In this document: in pieces, positions 33,326 to 45,261 of the stretch
Position numbering within the stretch: position 1 is the stretch's first letter
Layout: each line of letters starts with the position of its first letter
NCBI GenBank assembly: GCA_021018995.1
Contig: CM037593.1
Location: 44,901,810 to 44,965,809 of the forward strand
Direction: 5' to 3'
Origin: Chloranthus sessilifolius
Taxonomy: Eukaryota; Streptophyta; Magnoliopsida; Chloranthales; Chloranthaceae
DNA length: 64,000 nt
The notes under the pieces: model-generated
Told to the model about the DNA's origin: nothing
Database searches by the model: none
The model's input: the letters and a program-made list of their open reading frames with translations, nothing else
Position numbers and translations under genes: made by a program

Positions 33326-33623
33326 GCACACACACCAACAGCAGGGAAGACTACTTGCAGACACATTGTAATTTAAAAAGATTATAACTATCCTAATCAA
33401 CTGCTATGGAATTTGCAAAGGAGAAATAGACTGAGTTTTTAAGGGTTAGAGAAGTGCAAACAGAGGTAGCTAGACTCCCAGTGTAGTTGTACTTTCCTTC
33501 TCTGTTGCTGTCCAGATCTGTAAGAAAAATTCCAAATATAAACCAGCAGTATCAATTATTCACAAGTACAGCTACCAAAGAATAAAGAATACAAAAATCT
33601 AGGGTCTACTAATAGATCAAGGT
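33326..33623 (-). other. A 5' untranslated internal region
   Basis: Short leader between primer site and gag, non-coding. Confidence 0.6.
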
Positions 33624-33641
33624 TCCCCGGCAACGGCGCCA
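33624..33641 (-). promoter_or_regulatory. primer-binding site of A (tRNA-Asp)
   Basis: TGGCGCCGTTGCCGGGGA on the minus strand, six bases after the LTR. Matches the classic Athila site complementary to tRNA-Asp. Confidence 0.9.
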
Positions 33642-33647
33642 AAAACT

Positions 33648-35963
33648 TGTTAGGCTATTTGTAATGCGTAAGAGTTTGTCCCCCAGGGAAAGTTGAGCTA
33701 AAGCTCCAAGGGAGCTATCTTTGGTAGGCCCTCCAGATCTGGCTACAGATCTGGCAATCCTAAATGGAAGGGGATTTAAGGTCACTATTGTCTAAATCAT
33801 AAGGTAACCTAATGCCTAAACTACAGAAAGGGTTGAGAAGAATGATGGAGTGTGAGAAAATAAACATAAAAGGGGGAGAAGTAAGCTATTAGGTACAGAT
33901 CTGATGGGTCATATAACTCAGACTCAGATCTCCTGCTATAGAAATCCTGTCCAATCGCTACATTATCACCAAAGAGGAGAAAGAATCAAACTGACCCCTG
34001 TGCCATGATCCAATCCCTTATGGCTATAACCTATCCACTTGAATGGTCACAGACTATCCAATAGGAGAACCACAATCCAGAGATGGGTCAGAACAAGTTT
34101 ATCATCGTAGGCACTACTTCTTCTAGGCTACCAGCTCAAGAATCCATAGGAACCTTAACCTCTAAAGTTCTGTGTGTGGGGTTAGGCCTGCAATCTGCAC
34201 TAGCCTGGACACACAGAACCAGCAAGAGTTTGAGTACTAGCTTTTAAGCTTAGCTGTTCACTGTTTTAGAAAGACAGCAGTGATCCAGTCACAAGCCTAC
34301 AATAACTATAGCCAGATCAGATCTGTCATCTGATGGTGGGTCTATACAAATACAGGGGAGTCTGTCTCTGCACAATCTCTCACAATTCTACAAGCACAAG
34401 TGCAGAGAAGAAGGATCTGTCTTAGATCTATGGATTGGCCTCACCCTAGGGCTATAATCTGTCCACTTAAATGGTCACAGACTATCCACAGAGGTTATCC
34501 TCCTCACAGAGGTCTAAGACAGAACAAGAACATTGCTGCCACCACCATGTTCACAAGGCTACCAGCTCAAGCCCCGATGGGGATTCAGATTTAGTGGATC
34601 TTGTGGTGGGGCATAGGCCTGCAATGTGCCTAACCTGGACACACAGGTCCCTTGGATCTAAATAAACCCTTAAAAATAATCCTCCATTGCTTACAATCCA
34701 ACTTAGCAATGGAGGATCTCAAGGCAGCAGCCTTGTACAGAACAACTCTCAAAACACCAATCCCATACATGCATAAAATCCTATTATAAAAATCCATTAA
34801 AACTATTCCAAATAGACATACAAAGGCATAGCTAGCAAATGCTGGACTATTGAGAGAAGAAAAAGGATAAAAAGAAACTACCTAAACCCTAACCTTAGCC
34901 TACTGCAATTCTACAGTTGGTTTCAAGAAGGAGTACAGAAGTCCCTTAAACCTAAACTAGGCTTAGGCTTATATAGTAGTCAGCTCTGTGAGAATTAGGG
35001 TTAGGAAAACCCTAATTTATCAATGCTATCATGGCCCATTTCTGTTCCTTGGATGCCTCAGGGCGTGTGCATAGAGATTGGAGCATTGTAGTGCATGCCC
35101 TAGTTGCTGGAAGTTCCCAGATTGCCCCTGTAGAAGTTGGGAGAAGTTAAGAACCCGAGCCTTGCTAGGTAGAAAGGCTTTCCAGGTCTTATCGCGTGAT
35201 AGAATTGGCATCGCAAGGTTGATTTGACTTGATGCTCTTGCAGTTGCGGGATTGATACTTTGGTTGTCGCTGGAATGCTCTGGTCGTCGCGGGAATGCTC
35301 TTTCCATTTGAATGGCATGGGAATTGCGCGTGCGGCTCGTTCCTTGATGAATCCTGTGGCGATCCTCACGAAGAAACAATGCGCATGGACTTCTGGATCG
35401 CGCGAGCAGTTCCTTGAAAGTTTGTATCCTGCGGCCACTGTGCGACAGCTGCGCGCAGGAATGCATGGAGCTCTCTCTCCTTAGTGAATCGCGCGAAGAT
35501 TAAAGACGTCTTTCTTGAGCTGCGCGAGACTGTGCGAAACTGTGCAAGAGCTTATGACTAATCCTCGCGAGAGCTACGCGAAGTTTACTTTCTGGGCTCT
35601 TCTTTCATTCATCTGTGCGAGAACAGCGCGAGCAGTTGGCGTGCTGCCTTCAAAAGCCCGCGACAACTGCGCGAAGCATTCTTTCTGGTTCAATTGAGCC
35701 CTGCGACATCTGTGCGAGGCTCACTTCTTGACTTGTTTCTGCTTTGCTGTGCCTAAGCTGCAGTCAGTTCTGTCTGGGTCTAACTTTCTTTCTCCTGAGG
35801 CACTTCTGGGGCCAAAAGGTAAGCTTCTTAGCATGGTTAGGGCCTTATTTGCAGCTGCTGCTTATTACCTATAGGATAGATTTAAAACACATTTATTAAA
35901 TGGTTAAGGGTCTAATAGAGATTAAGTTAAGGGGTGAAAAGTGGTACTTTTCAGGTCTTAATA
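33648..35963 (-). repeat. 5' LTR of element A
   Basis: 2,316 bp. It lacks the 136 bp insertion of the 3' LTR and keeps about 43 bp near 34610-34650 that the other copy lacks. TATA box at 34969-34975. CpG-rich motif stretch at 35190-35700. Confidence 0.9.
34969..34975 (-). promoter_or_regulatory. TATA box of A 5' LTR
   Basis: TATATAA on the minus strand in ACTATATAAGCC. Confidence 0.6.
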
Positions 35964-35968
35964 GTATG

Positions 35969-37059
35969 TTGAGAAAACTGAAGCTGTATCAAGGAAACCC
36001 TTTTAGCCTAGCATACCTTCAAATCCTAACCTAACTCATGGCTAAGCTACACCCTGAAGGAAGCCCTCATTTTAGGTTCACAAGCAGTCATAATATCTGT
36101 TAAGTCAACACGAGCAGAGTTGTGAGACGACACCAGAACCCCATCTAGCCGGCTATGACCGAATCGACGTCTCTGTCGTGGCTATTGAAGAAATAAAAAA
36201 AATAAATAAAAATACAAGCTCAAAGCAAGATGGACGTGATGAAAACCCGAAGGGCGCTACAGGTAAAAACAGCGAATTTGTGAGGACCAGGTGAAAACCC
36301 GAAAGAGCGCTTGGAGTAAGAGAGCTAAACCCATGGACGTGGTGAAAACCCGAAAGGGCGCCACGGGTAAAAAAGGAGATAAAATAAAAAAGATGAAAAA
36401 AGAAAAGAAAAGAAAGATTTGCACTAATTGAGAGGATTGATGCTTGAGAAGTTCTCTTAGTTACTCTCCCTATCCCTTTTTTTTGGTTGGGCCACTCATG
36501 CCAGTTCAAATCGGGTCCCAACCAAGTGTGTCCTGAGAACTGCTTTGTCAAACTTATGACTCAAGTTAAGGAGAAAGGTTTGACTCAATCCGAGGGGATT
36601 GACATTCCAATTTTGGTATATATTTTGAAACTCACCCAAGATCCGACTACTTAAAGGGGGTTCAATCATTCCCATAAAAAAAAAAAGGACCCGAGTTCTC
36701 ACCCTGTGATTGAGGCATCAAACCAAACAAAAAGAGAATAAAGAGGCAAGGCGGAAAGCCCTCTTTGTTAAAGGGACCCATTAATAAAAAAAAAAACACA
36801 AACAAATAAGAAACAAGGAGAAGAGGAGTCTTTGTAAATATAATAGATTTTCCTTTTCCGGTTACAGAATGCACCGCTTACACCACATTCCAAAAAATAG
36901 CCGGTGTGATGACTAGCTTTCTTTCTTTCCTCTTTTTTACAAATAGCAAAAAAAAAAAAAGCATAAAGAAAATATATATACCAAAAAGTTTGTATCTGTA
37001 AAGGGATTTCTTACGCCCCTTTTCTGTGTATCTGATATGTGCAAAAATTATGTGTGCAG
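35969..37059 (+). other. B 3' region with GAAAACCCGAA repeats
   Basis: B resumes after the A insertion. Three similar units of GTGAAAACCCGAAAGGGCGC plus GGTAAAA occur at 36238-36266, 36292-36320 and 36343-36372 (54 and about 50 bp apart), each preceded by a GGACGTG or GGACCAG segment. Then follow A-rich tracts (36660-36970). Minus-strand open frames here look like low-complexity shadows and are not called. Confidence 0.55.
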
Positions 37060-38596
37060 GAAGGAATCAGCGGCCCAGCTCGCGCTTTAAAGCACTAATT
37101 TCAACACAAAAATCATCTTCCCGGGCATTCCGCTCAGTTAACCAACGACCATGCAAGCTCTTATACCTCTTCCGAGAAGTATCAGTGGCTCTGAGGGCAA
37201 CACTTAAGGATCCTTTTAGACGAAGGACCTCTCCCTCTGCATCCTCTGCTCTGACCGTTTCCTACGTTAAAAGCTCGTACAGGACCCTCTTCTCATCCAC
37301 TAGCAGCGCAATACGAGCTCAAAGTACCATCTCTTTCTTTGGCTAAGGGCCTCCAGTATCAATACTCTCCGCTAAATCCAGACGACTAGCAACAGGCTGC
37401 TCAATCATTAGCCAGGCCTCATACTCAGGAGAAGACTGAACCAAATCTCCCTATTCCATATCGCACATCAGCGTCGACTGACGTGTCTCCCAAAGAGCAG
37501 CGATTCGATCTATGTCCCCAGAGGACCCCCTAGAAAAGATCAAATCACACAGAGGGGGTTTTGCCTCGCAAGGCACCTGCTGAGTGCAGCCAAACTGACG
37601 CAACACTCAAAATGGGAAGTAGAAGGTGCTGCCTGTCAACCCCAAAAGGGTGATGCCCTCGTGGTCCCGGGAACGAATCATAGGGAAGGTCTGCTCTAGC
37701 CAAGGAAGTCTCCATATGAGATCCACGCTAATCAGCCAAAGCTTCAATTTTGACAAATCTCCCTGGGGAATCATGTGGCACCTGTCCAAAAAGCATCGAA
37801 CCACCTCTCCTCGAGCAAGATAAAAGCGGGGCACTGGTCCCAAAATGGCAAGATGCTCTCCCAGCCAAACCTGAAGCAAAAGTGGGCAACCTCCAAGATT
37901 CTTGGTCTTCCCAAGGGAAAACACATCAAGGCATCGAAAAAGTTCAGCGAGCACCAAATGCATCATAGATCGGCCTGCCTCCAACTCGGTCAAAATATCA
38001 CAAATTGCCAAAGAGAAGCTCTCTCCCCCAGTAAAGAAAAGGATTTCTGAGAAAGAGAGAATGCTTTCACATTGAAGATATTCTGAGTCGGGAATTTTCG
38101 AAGACTTTCGTCACCAAAAAGTTCTTTTAGGAATTTCATCGAACACCTAGTGGGCCCCCCCAATGAGACTTTTCTGATATTCATTTTTCTTCAAGCCCAT
38201 GGTAAGGTGAACGGTTTTGGCATAGCCCGACTTCGGTACAATTCTAGCAAGGCCCCTGTGAAGCCTCAAACCTGACAAGTTAGACAATTCCTCAAGAGTA
38301 GGAGTTATCTCTCGATTCCCAAATCAGAACACATGGCCACTTGGGTTCCAAAAAGATGTGGCAGCATAAAGAAGATCCCACCGTGGGGGAACCTCAATAA
38401 AGGAAGGAAGGCGAGATAGCCCAAGGTGCTCCAAATCAACGAGCTCACTCTCATTCAAGCTCCCAACCCAACTCGTTAGAAATTTGGGTCCCATGCCCAA
38501 GGAAAGGGGTAAATTGAATCCTGGCCCTCCATGTAAGGGAGGGTTGGAAAGCGGGTCCATAAACGTACAAGGATCTTTGAAGCGTATAAAATTCAA
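37060..38596 (-). pseudogene. antisense DUF7745-like gene in B
   Basis: Starts at ATG 38596 (MNFIRFKDPCTFMDPLSNPP) and reads with few stops through SELVDLEHLGLSRLPSFIEV, RWDLLYAATSFWNPSGHVF, then (after TGA at 38342) FGNREITPTLEELSNLSGL, MGLKKNEYQKSLIGGPTRC, LAELFRCLDVFSLGK and LARGEVVRCFLDRCHMIPQ. The C-terminal end (37350-37060) is charged and helical (RLKGSLSVALRATDTSRKRY), a likely coiled coil. The F..PTLEEL..L.G pattern resembles the plant DUF7745 / mobile-domain type protein; function unknown. A TATA-like TTATATAC (38696-38703, minus strand) and two palindromes (38729-38800) lie upstream. Stops at 38342 and past 37607 make it a pseudogene. Family call is by eye. Confidence 0.55.
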
Positions 38597-38695
38597 TGTA
38601 TGTTGATGGACCCGCCCCTAGGAAAATGAGAACATAAAGAATCAGTCAAAAGGGCCAAGTCAAACAAAAAAGAGAGTGTTTTTGGACTGACTCGG

Positions 38696-38703
38696 GTATA
38701 TAA
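38696..38703 (-). promoter_or_regulatory. TATA-like box of antisense DUF7745-like gene
   Basis: TTATATAC on the minus strand, about 100 bp before the ATG and just downstream of the palindrome pair. Confidence 0.4.
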
Positions 38704-38728
38704 GGACCCACAGCTCCCCAGGCTAAGG

Positions 38729-38800
38729 CTGGCGCAACTATTAGTTGCACCAGTGCATTTTGTCCCAATCTTTGCCTGGCGCAACTAATAGTTGCGCCAG
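38729..38800. repeat. palindrome pair before the DUF7745-like gene
   Basis: Sites at 38729-38753 and 38776-38800, starts 47 bp apart. The second is perfect (CTGGCGCAACTAATAG and complement). Confidence 0.85.
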
Positions 38801-39154
38801 ACAAAAGCTCCCTCCTCATAAGTCATTTCGGGGCCTGATTTGGGGGGAATTTCATTTGTTTCCAACCCTTTTAAAAAATTGGTCAAAACTATGGGTAGCC
38901 GTAAGCAACGTTCACGAATTTTTAAGTGCCTCTAACAGTTTAGAAATTATTTTTGTTTCTTTATGTGCAGGATGGATCCTACATCAAAGCATGCGACCCA
39001 AAGGGTCGCTTTCTGAGAGCACTTGGGAAATCATGGCACGCAATCAAGACAAAAGCACCAAAATATTTCCAAAATAAAAATCATCCACAAAGTGCCACAT
39101 CATCCATCCCAAGCTGTCTAAAAATTCAAATCATCAATCCCAAAGTACCAATGT
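38801..39154 (-). other. spacer between the two antisense genes of B
   Basis: Non-coding; presumably the 3' end of the PMD gene and the upstream part of the DUF7745-like gene. Confidence 0.4.
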
Positions 39155-41628
39155 TTAAAAAGGAGAAACTAAGGCATATTCCTTATCCGCGCCCTTTGAT
39201 TTCTTCCGACAACGAGTGGAGCCCTGGTAAGTCTGCATATCCCCCCCTCGGGACCAGGCTTGAGAAATTCGGCTAAGCAAAGATCGCGACTCCTTGGCGC
39301 ACGCACGCTGCAGGTCATAGACAAAATCAGAAATCGGGACCAATCAAAATGATGACGAAACCTACAGAAAAAGCAGAGCAACATAATACTCACCGTCTCT
39401 ACATCCTGAAGCTCCACAAGGTTACGATGATACGCTGCATACTCCATGGCTGAGTCGAAGTTCTACATTCAAAAAGATACAATGTCAGCAATCAGGGCAA
39501 TACTAAAACATGTGCAAAAGGAAGCCGGAAGAAGAAAGAGATGGGCTGCCAGAAGACTTACCCCAGGGATCACCTCAAGAGGAGGAACACGGGCCACTTT
39601 AGAAGAGAGGCGTGCCTGCCTGTCCACGACAGCGCACAGGTATGAGAGAAAGCTGTCATCAAGGCGTCGAAAGGTCCCATAGACCACGGTCGGGTCACCC
39701 CCCCGGAGCACCAGCCTGAGAAGTACTCGACGGACCAACGCTGGAAGAACTTGCCAGAAGGACCCCGCACCAGAATGGTCAACGCCAGAAGGACCTACCC
39801 TCGAAGTATCAGATGTACTTGCTGCCGTCCCGCCTTCATCATTAGAGCCGTTCCCTGGAGCAAACTGTAAACAAAATAAAAATCAGTTCAGAAAGAATAG
39901 AGGCCGAGATAAAACAAAAAGAGACTAATCTAAAGAGGAAAAGGTAATTACCTACACACGCAGGCTGCCAAATGCGAGGAAATTGACACTAGGTTCAAAC
40001 CGTGGTAGGATAAATCAATATGGCAAGCACTCGTACCAAGTATGATAGTCTTTGGGCACATGAAGAGCAAGGATAGGGAGCTCATTGTTGAGGAGGGCCA
40101 CCATGAGTTCCTCAACGCTACCAACAAGATTCCAAACATCCATAGGAGGGTCCATGAGAATGGCATAGTAGCCCTGGAACTGGCACACCACCCGCTCTCC
40201 CAAGTAGTAAGCCTTGGCCTATGCCCCATAAAAGAAAACAACACAATGGTTGTTAAACAGGCGAGAGAGGCCTACGGCCGTCCGATCTCAGAAGGGGAAT
40301 GTGAGATACGGGTCATGGAGGATCTATCCAAGTCCAAAAGCGGTTAGTCAATCAAACAGGCAGTATACTAATAAAGAAGGATTTCCAAGCACAAGTAAAC
40401 CAAGTTGTTAAGAGAGGCTTTACCTGCTCAAGAACCATCAGGTCAAGTTGGGACCTTAAACCCAACTTCAGGTGCTTCATGCCCACATCACGGCGTCGGG
40501 CTTGGTTCCAGTTGCTAAGAAGAGGGTAAGTAAGGTCCTCCAAGTGAAGAAGTGGCTCAGGGTGAAAATGGTGGTATCCCCATACCTGAAATGAGCATTA
40601 CACAGGAGCAGGTCAGTGGCATATAAAGATCATTCAAGAAAATTGGCGAAAGCGAAAGAATGAGAGATTACCTCCAAGGCGGCCCAAAAACTAACAACAG
40701 ATTTGGAATCCCCGGTCATGACCCGAGCTAAGTTAAACATTAACCATGCGTACCCGGCCCCACCCCAATCATACCTATGGATGTCACCCCAGTTGTCCAT
40801 GACGCTCAGCAACGCTAGGCTAACTCGGCCACCGCTCGCATTGGTAAAAAGGGTCTTACCCAGCAGGATCAGAAGAGTAATGCGGGCCAAGACAATCACC
40901 TGCTCAGGCATAATATAAAGCACCCTATCTGGCTGCCCCAGGTCCACCAACTCGTCGGTCGTGTAAAGTGCGGTAAGTCAGGACATGTTGACCTTAGTAC
41001 CATGCGCCTGCCCGCCAGGGGGATAGGCCCCTATCAGTCGGATGACGTCCTCTCTACACGACATGGAGAGGTCAGCTATCGGTATCCCTCCCATCCTAAT
41101 ACCCGTAATCATTGCCCAATCAACAGGTGTCAGGGTTATCTCGGTGTACGGCTTGTGGAAGTTCATCGTCTCCGGGCGAAACCGTTCGATCAAGGCCTTC
41201 AGGTAGGCAGCATCAGCCCTCATAGCAAGGCAGGTCAGAAACTCTCCAAAGCCCACCTATGCTAGCAGAAACTTCACTATGGGGGGGACATAGAGGTAGA
41301 AGTCTTGGAAATCAAGCCATCCCCCGCGAAATACAATAGAGGGCAAGTCCTGCATAAGAAGAGAAAAATACGTTAGATCATGAAAAGAAAGAAAAGCTAC
41401 ACAAAAAAAGAAATCTGAACCATATTTTACCTGGCCGCTATGCCGAAATTCGAAATATGGGTATGCTGTTGATGCAGGCGGCCGGCTCGGGCGGCCTCAC
41501 CCTACATTTCGAGCAATGCGCCCGCCTTCCACTCCACCCAAAGGAAATGCTCCCTTCGCAGGCCGTATACTATCTCGGGCCCTTCCTTGTGGCCATCCTC
41601 GGGAACGTGCTCATCACCACCCGACATT

Positions 41629-42862
41629 CTAAAGCAACAAAAATCAATCACATTAGAGCAGATCAATGATAAAGAGCCATGATAAAACATGCTACAAAGG
41701 AAGGTAAGTATGCTCACCCTCCCCCCTTCTTTTACTTATGAGAGATACATATGCATATGCAAAAAAAAAGAGAGATCCCTTTTAGATTGAAAAAAATCCT
41801 CTCTTCAGAAAATGATAATAAACAAAATTTCCCCTTCCTATCTTTGAAAATAAAGCAAGTTAGAATCGAATAAAATCATTCTTTTATATTTCTGAACAAA
41901 AAAAAGATAAAAAAACCTTTCCTTTTATACTTAGAAAAACAAAAAAATCCTCCCTTTATGTCTAGGAAAACCAAGAAAGAGAAATCATCATCACGCTTCT
42001 CACAAAAGGTCATTTCTTCGTGTTCCTAAAAACAAAAAAAATAATAATCCTTTACTTTGTCTGTCAAAATAAAAGGTAAAACCAAAGACCAAATTTTTTC
42101 CTTCATTTTGTTTGTCGAAAAAAAAAAAAAGAAAAAGAGAGTAAAAACCAAAAACAAAAAATAATCCTTTACTTTGTTTGTCAAAATAAAAGAAAAAAAC
42201 CAAAAAAAAAAAGTAATCCTTTAACTTTGTTTGTCAAAATAAAAGAAAAAACCAAAAACAAAAAATAATCCTTTATTTTGTTTGTCAAAATAAAAGAAAA
42301 ACCAAAAACAAAAAATAATCCTTTACTTTGTTTGTCAAAATAAAAGTTAAAACCAAAAAAAAAAAAAATTTCCTTCATTTTGTTTGTCGAAAAAAGGTAA
42401 AATCAAAAACAAAAAAATTCCCTTTACATTGTTTGCAAAAGTAAAACAACACAAAACTTTTCCTTTACTTTATTTGCAAATATAAAAACAAAAACAAAAA
42501 AATCATTTACTTTATTTTGCAACAATAACAAAAATCATAAAAAAAAAACAAACAAAGAATCCTTTGCTTTATTTAAATAAAAAACAAAAAAAAAATTTCT
42601 TTACTTTATATAAACAAAAAAAAAATCCCTTTCAATATATACAAGTAAAAACAACAAAAAATATATAAAATATGTATAATATATTATGCAAAACACATGA
42701 AACAACAAAAATAGGGCATCATTCATAAGAAATCATCCACACACAATCAATGAACATATATACCACGAAAGTTAACCATTACTCATCAAAGAATGTAAGA
42801 TCATGATCATATTTGCAAAAAATAATAAGAAAAATCAAGAAAAATGAGTTTTTAATGGTTAC
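41629..42862 (-). other. first (leader) intron of the PMD gene
   Basis: Bounded by CACAAG/GTAACC and TTGTTGCTTTAG/AATGTCGG. Contains the AT-rich tandem repeat 41760-42640. Long leader introns are common in plant genes. Confidence 0.55.
41760..42640. repeat. AT-rich tandem repeat, about 51 bp period
   Basis: Core units with AATAATCCTTTACTTTGTTT at about 42044, 42161, 42213, 42265 and 42315, so steps of 50-52 bp in the best part. Decays on both sides. Lies within the PMD leader intron. Confidence 0.7.
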
Positions 42863-43072
42863 CTTGTGAAGGGGATGGGTCGTTGATCTTCTGCGGTGCG
42901 AACGAACAATCGACAAACAAGCAATAGCAATGCGGCACGCGTAAAGGCAACGTAAAGGAACCCTAGAGGGGGGCCGGTTTGCAGTTTTGAGAGAGCGAGA
43001 GGAAGAGTTTTTGAAATAACCACCTTGCTACCTGAACTCAGGCGCTTTAAATTCAAAAAACCCCAGTTTGGT

Positions 43073-43241
43073 CTGGTGCAACTAATAGTTGCGCTAGACA
43101 ATTTTGCCCCTCGGATTGGCTTGGCGCAACTAATAGTTACGCCAGGCAATTTTTTGGCCCTGATTAGCTTGGCATAACTAATAGTTGCACCAGGCCATTT
43201 TGAGCCTTCTTTTGGCTTGGCACAACTAATAGTTGTGCCAG
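43073..43241. repeat. palindrome array before the PMD gene
   Basis: Four copies at 43073-43097, 43121-43145, 43169-43193 and 43217-43241, starts exactly 48 bp apart. Spacers are alike (CAATTTT...GGC), so the array is a 48 bp tandem repeat whose palindromic half is best kept. Confidence 0.9.
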
Positions 43242-44814
43242 ATACTTCCGAGCTGTGTTGGGCCTAGGTCGGGTCTCATGCTTGGCCCGATTCCCCTCCC
43301 TCTTTGTTTTGGATACCCCCAGTAGATGCATATTCTCCCATGGCATTTCGATCTTTGTTCGACTTGCCCAAGTGGAGTTGCTAAAATAAGTGGACCAAGA
43401 TCGATGAGCAAGCTCAAAGCATCTTGATCAGACATGAAAAATACCAAAAAAACACATAAAATGATAACTTCAATATCCAAAAAAAAATCACGTAAAATAA
43501 TATAAAAATCACAAAAATATATAGCACATAAATGATGACATATTTGTGCTTCCCCAAGGAGTTGCACACATGCATAATACGGTGAGACATCAATGTTCTA
43601 TCAGCAATACAGCGGTGCCATAATAAAGTCTTGAGTCTAAGGTTCACGTCGGATCTTTGGATCCTGCTTTAAGGTAGGAGCAATGGTGTCGGTCCCGGTC
43701 AAACAGTCAATGTTTTGATCAAGTTGACTCCCCTGCTAAATCTTGGGGATTAGCGCTCTGTTTTGGATTCATATGAACTTAAGTATCTTAAGCTTCAGAT
43801 ACTCCATTGGAAAAGGTCAATAATTGGTTAAGACCGACCTGTTGAGAATGAGATTACGTATCAATCAAACTATGTGCAACCATGCATCCATGAAGGGTTC
43901 ATTTTCCCTTTATTTTCTGCAGGCTTAGAACCTGTATTGGCAGCGGTATCCCTGTAAAGTGTACGCCATGCGTCTAGGTATCCGTATGATGGTCGTTTGT
44001 TCCCCTAAATTGTACCCAGGCAGGTCTGGGTTGGGGCTTCCATCACCTTTGTTGTTGCTTATTTTCCCTGATGGGTGCATGTTTATGCATAGTTAAAGGA
44101 TGTCTATGATCATTGTTGACGGAAACCAGGATTGGATGTCCCCTTTAGGAGACACCCAATATTTGGTCGGATCTGTCCAAGGTAGTTGAAGCTGGATGCT
44201 CTAGGTCATGTTAATCAAGGGCATGCTTTCAAAAATGGCAAGTACTCCTAAAAAGTATTATAATTTTTATTTGCTCTGCTCAGGTAATCGTGCTAAATAA
44301 ACTTCGGGATCAATGGGTTCGCCTAAAGACCTCAAACCCTGCTTAATGCAGGGGCACCTATGACCAGTCAAATGGGCCAATCAATGCCTCATAGGATTGG
44401 ATGCAAACTGTGGAACCTTGCATATTTTTGCTTTGCGCCTATTTTTAAGTGTGGGTCAATCACCCCCTACTTGCGAAGCTGTTGTATTCAGAATGAATCT
44501 TTAACATCATCTCAAGAAGCGGACATTTTTCCTGACTAACAGGTTTTCGCAACTCGAGAAGCGAATATTTTTCTCAGCTATTAGACTTTCACAACTCATT
44601 CCACCTCAGTTATGCCCAATAATGTCGCTAAGCACTTGGGGACCGATCACCTTGAGAAACTAATGTTTAGCCTGGCATCCAGGGCTTTCATTTTCTCACC
44701 ATGTTACTCATCTGATGCTTGAAGTTCATTCTGAATATAGGAGACCTGTCAGTAATTCCTTGGGCCTCTTCAGATTTTCTTTTCTTTGGCATTCGATTAT
44801 TAGTGATTGGATAC
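43242..44814 (+). other. B 3' untranslated region
   Basis: Over 1.5 kb with no convincing frame on either strand and no repeats I can name. Ends in the polypurine tract. Confidence 0.45.
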
Positions 44815-44828
44815 CAAAGAGGGGCATC
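44815..44828 (+). promoter_or_regulatory. polypurine tract of B
   Basis: CAAAGAGGGGCATC directly before the 3' LTR, the usual form in Tat elements. Confidence 0.8.
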
Positions 44829-45261
44829 TGTAGACACCCAAGTTTGGCCCAAGGCCTGATTGAAACATATTTCGAGAGAGGCGCATTTTTGAGCCTTTGA
44901 TGGCATGTATGGAACCCTTAGGAATCACTCCAAACCTTAGGAATCACCCTAGATCCCTTAGGAACCTATCCTGAACCCTTAGAAACCCATCTCGACCCTT
45001 AGAACCCATTTCGAACCCTAAACCTAACCTTCCCAGGCAATGGATGAGGAGTGGTGCATCGAGACTAGCTATGGCCTTCTACTATAATTGAATCTCATAC
45101 CATTGAAAAGTAGAAGTTGTCAGCTTTCCAACGATCTAAGAACTGCCCCAATCGGAGTTGTACATCAAAAGATATGGTAGTCTGAACCCGGAGGGCACAA
45201 GCATAATTTTGATTAGCCACCCCCTAGGGATTTGAATTAGTTGTGCCAGTTTTATTTTTGC

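Larger units (their letters stand above)
18454..35963 (-). mobile_element. complete Athila retrotransposon A
   Basis: 17.5 kb on the minus strand: 5' LTR 35963-33648, primer site, gag, protease, RT, RNase H, integrase, leader, extra ORF, small third ORF, polypurine tract and 3' LTR 20851-18454. Target duplication gtatg at 18449-18453 and 35964-35968. LTRs are about 95% alike over the first 300 bases by eye, which makes A younger than its host element B. Long open frames survive but each gene has at least one stop, so it is probably non-autonomous. Confidence 0.92.
39155..43050 (-). pseudogene. antisense plant mobile domain (PMD) gene in B, about 8 exons
   Basis: Exons inferred from GT/AG sites: 5' leader ending 42863 (CACAAG/GTAACC); 41628-41431 (start ATG 41627, MSGGDEHVPEDG); 41349-40672; 40585-40424; 40323-39952; 39864-39562; 39462-39394; 39307-39155. 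Exon 3 carries the PMD core: DLPSIVFRGGWLDFQDFYLY, FGEFLTCLAMRADAAYLKAL, IERFRPETMNFHKPYTEITL, PVDWAMITGIRMGGIPI. About 645 codons in all. PMD proteins (MAIN/MAIL type) act in nuclear silencing and development in plants, and related domains occur in transposons. Stops at about 41503, 41257-41259, 40978-40980 and two in exon 5 inactivate it; splice phase at exon 2/3 also disagrees. Exon limits are approximate. Four palindromes lie just upstream (43073-43241). Confidence 0.7.

Noticed and set aside
33624-33641. tRNA gene
   Set aside because: Only the 18-base complement of a tRNA 3' end is present, as a primer-binding site; no cloverleaf.
36153-36874. Minus-strand open frames in the B 3' region
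   Set aside because: Phe/Leu-rich low complexity from A-rich DNA; no link to the DUF7745-like gene could be seen.
37626-38050. Plus-strand open frames opposite the DUF7745-like gene
   Set aside because: The minus strand gives the recognisable protein pattern and has promoter-like signals; the plus strand does not.
43073-43241. 25 bp repeats with 23 bp spacers look like a CRISPR array
   Set aside because: The DNA is plant retrotransposon DNA, the spacers resemble each other, the repeats are dyads recurring in LTRs, and there are no cas genes.
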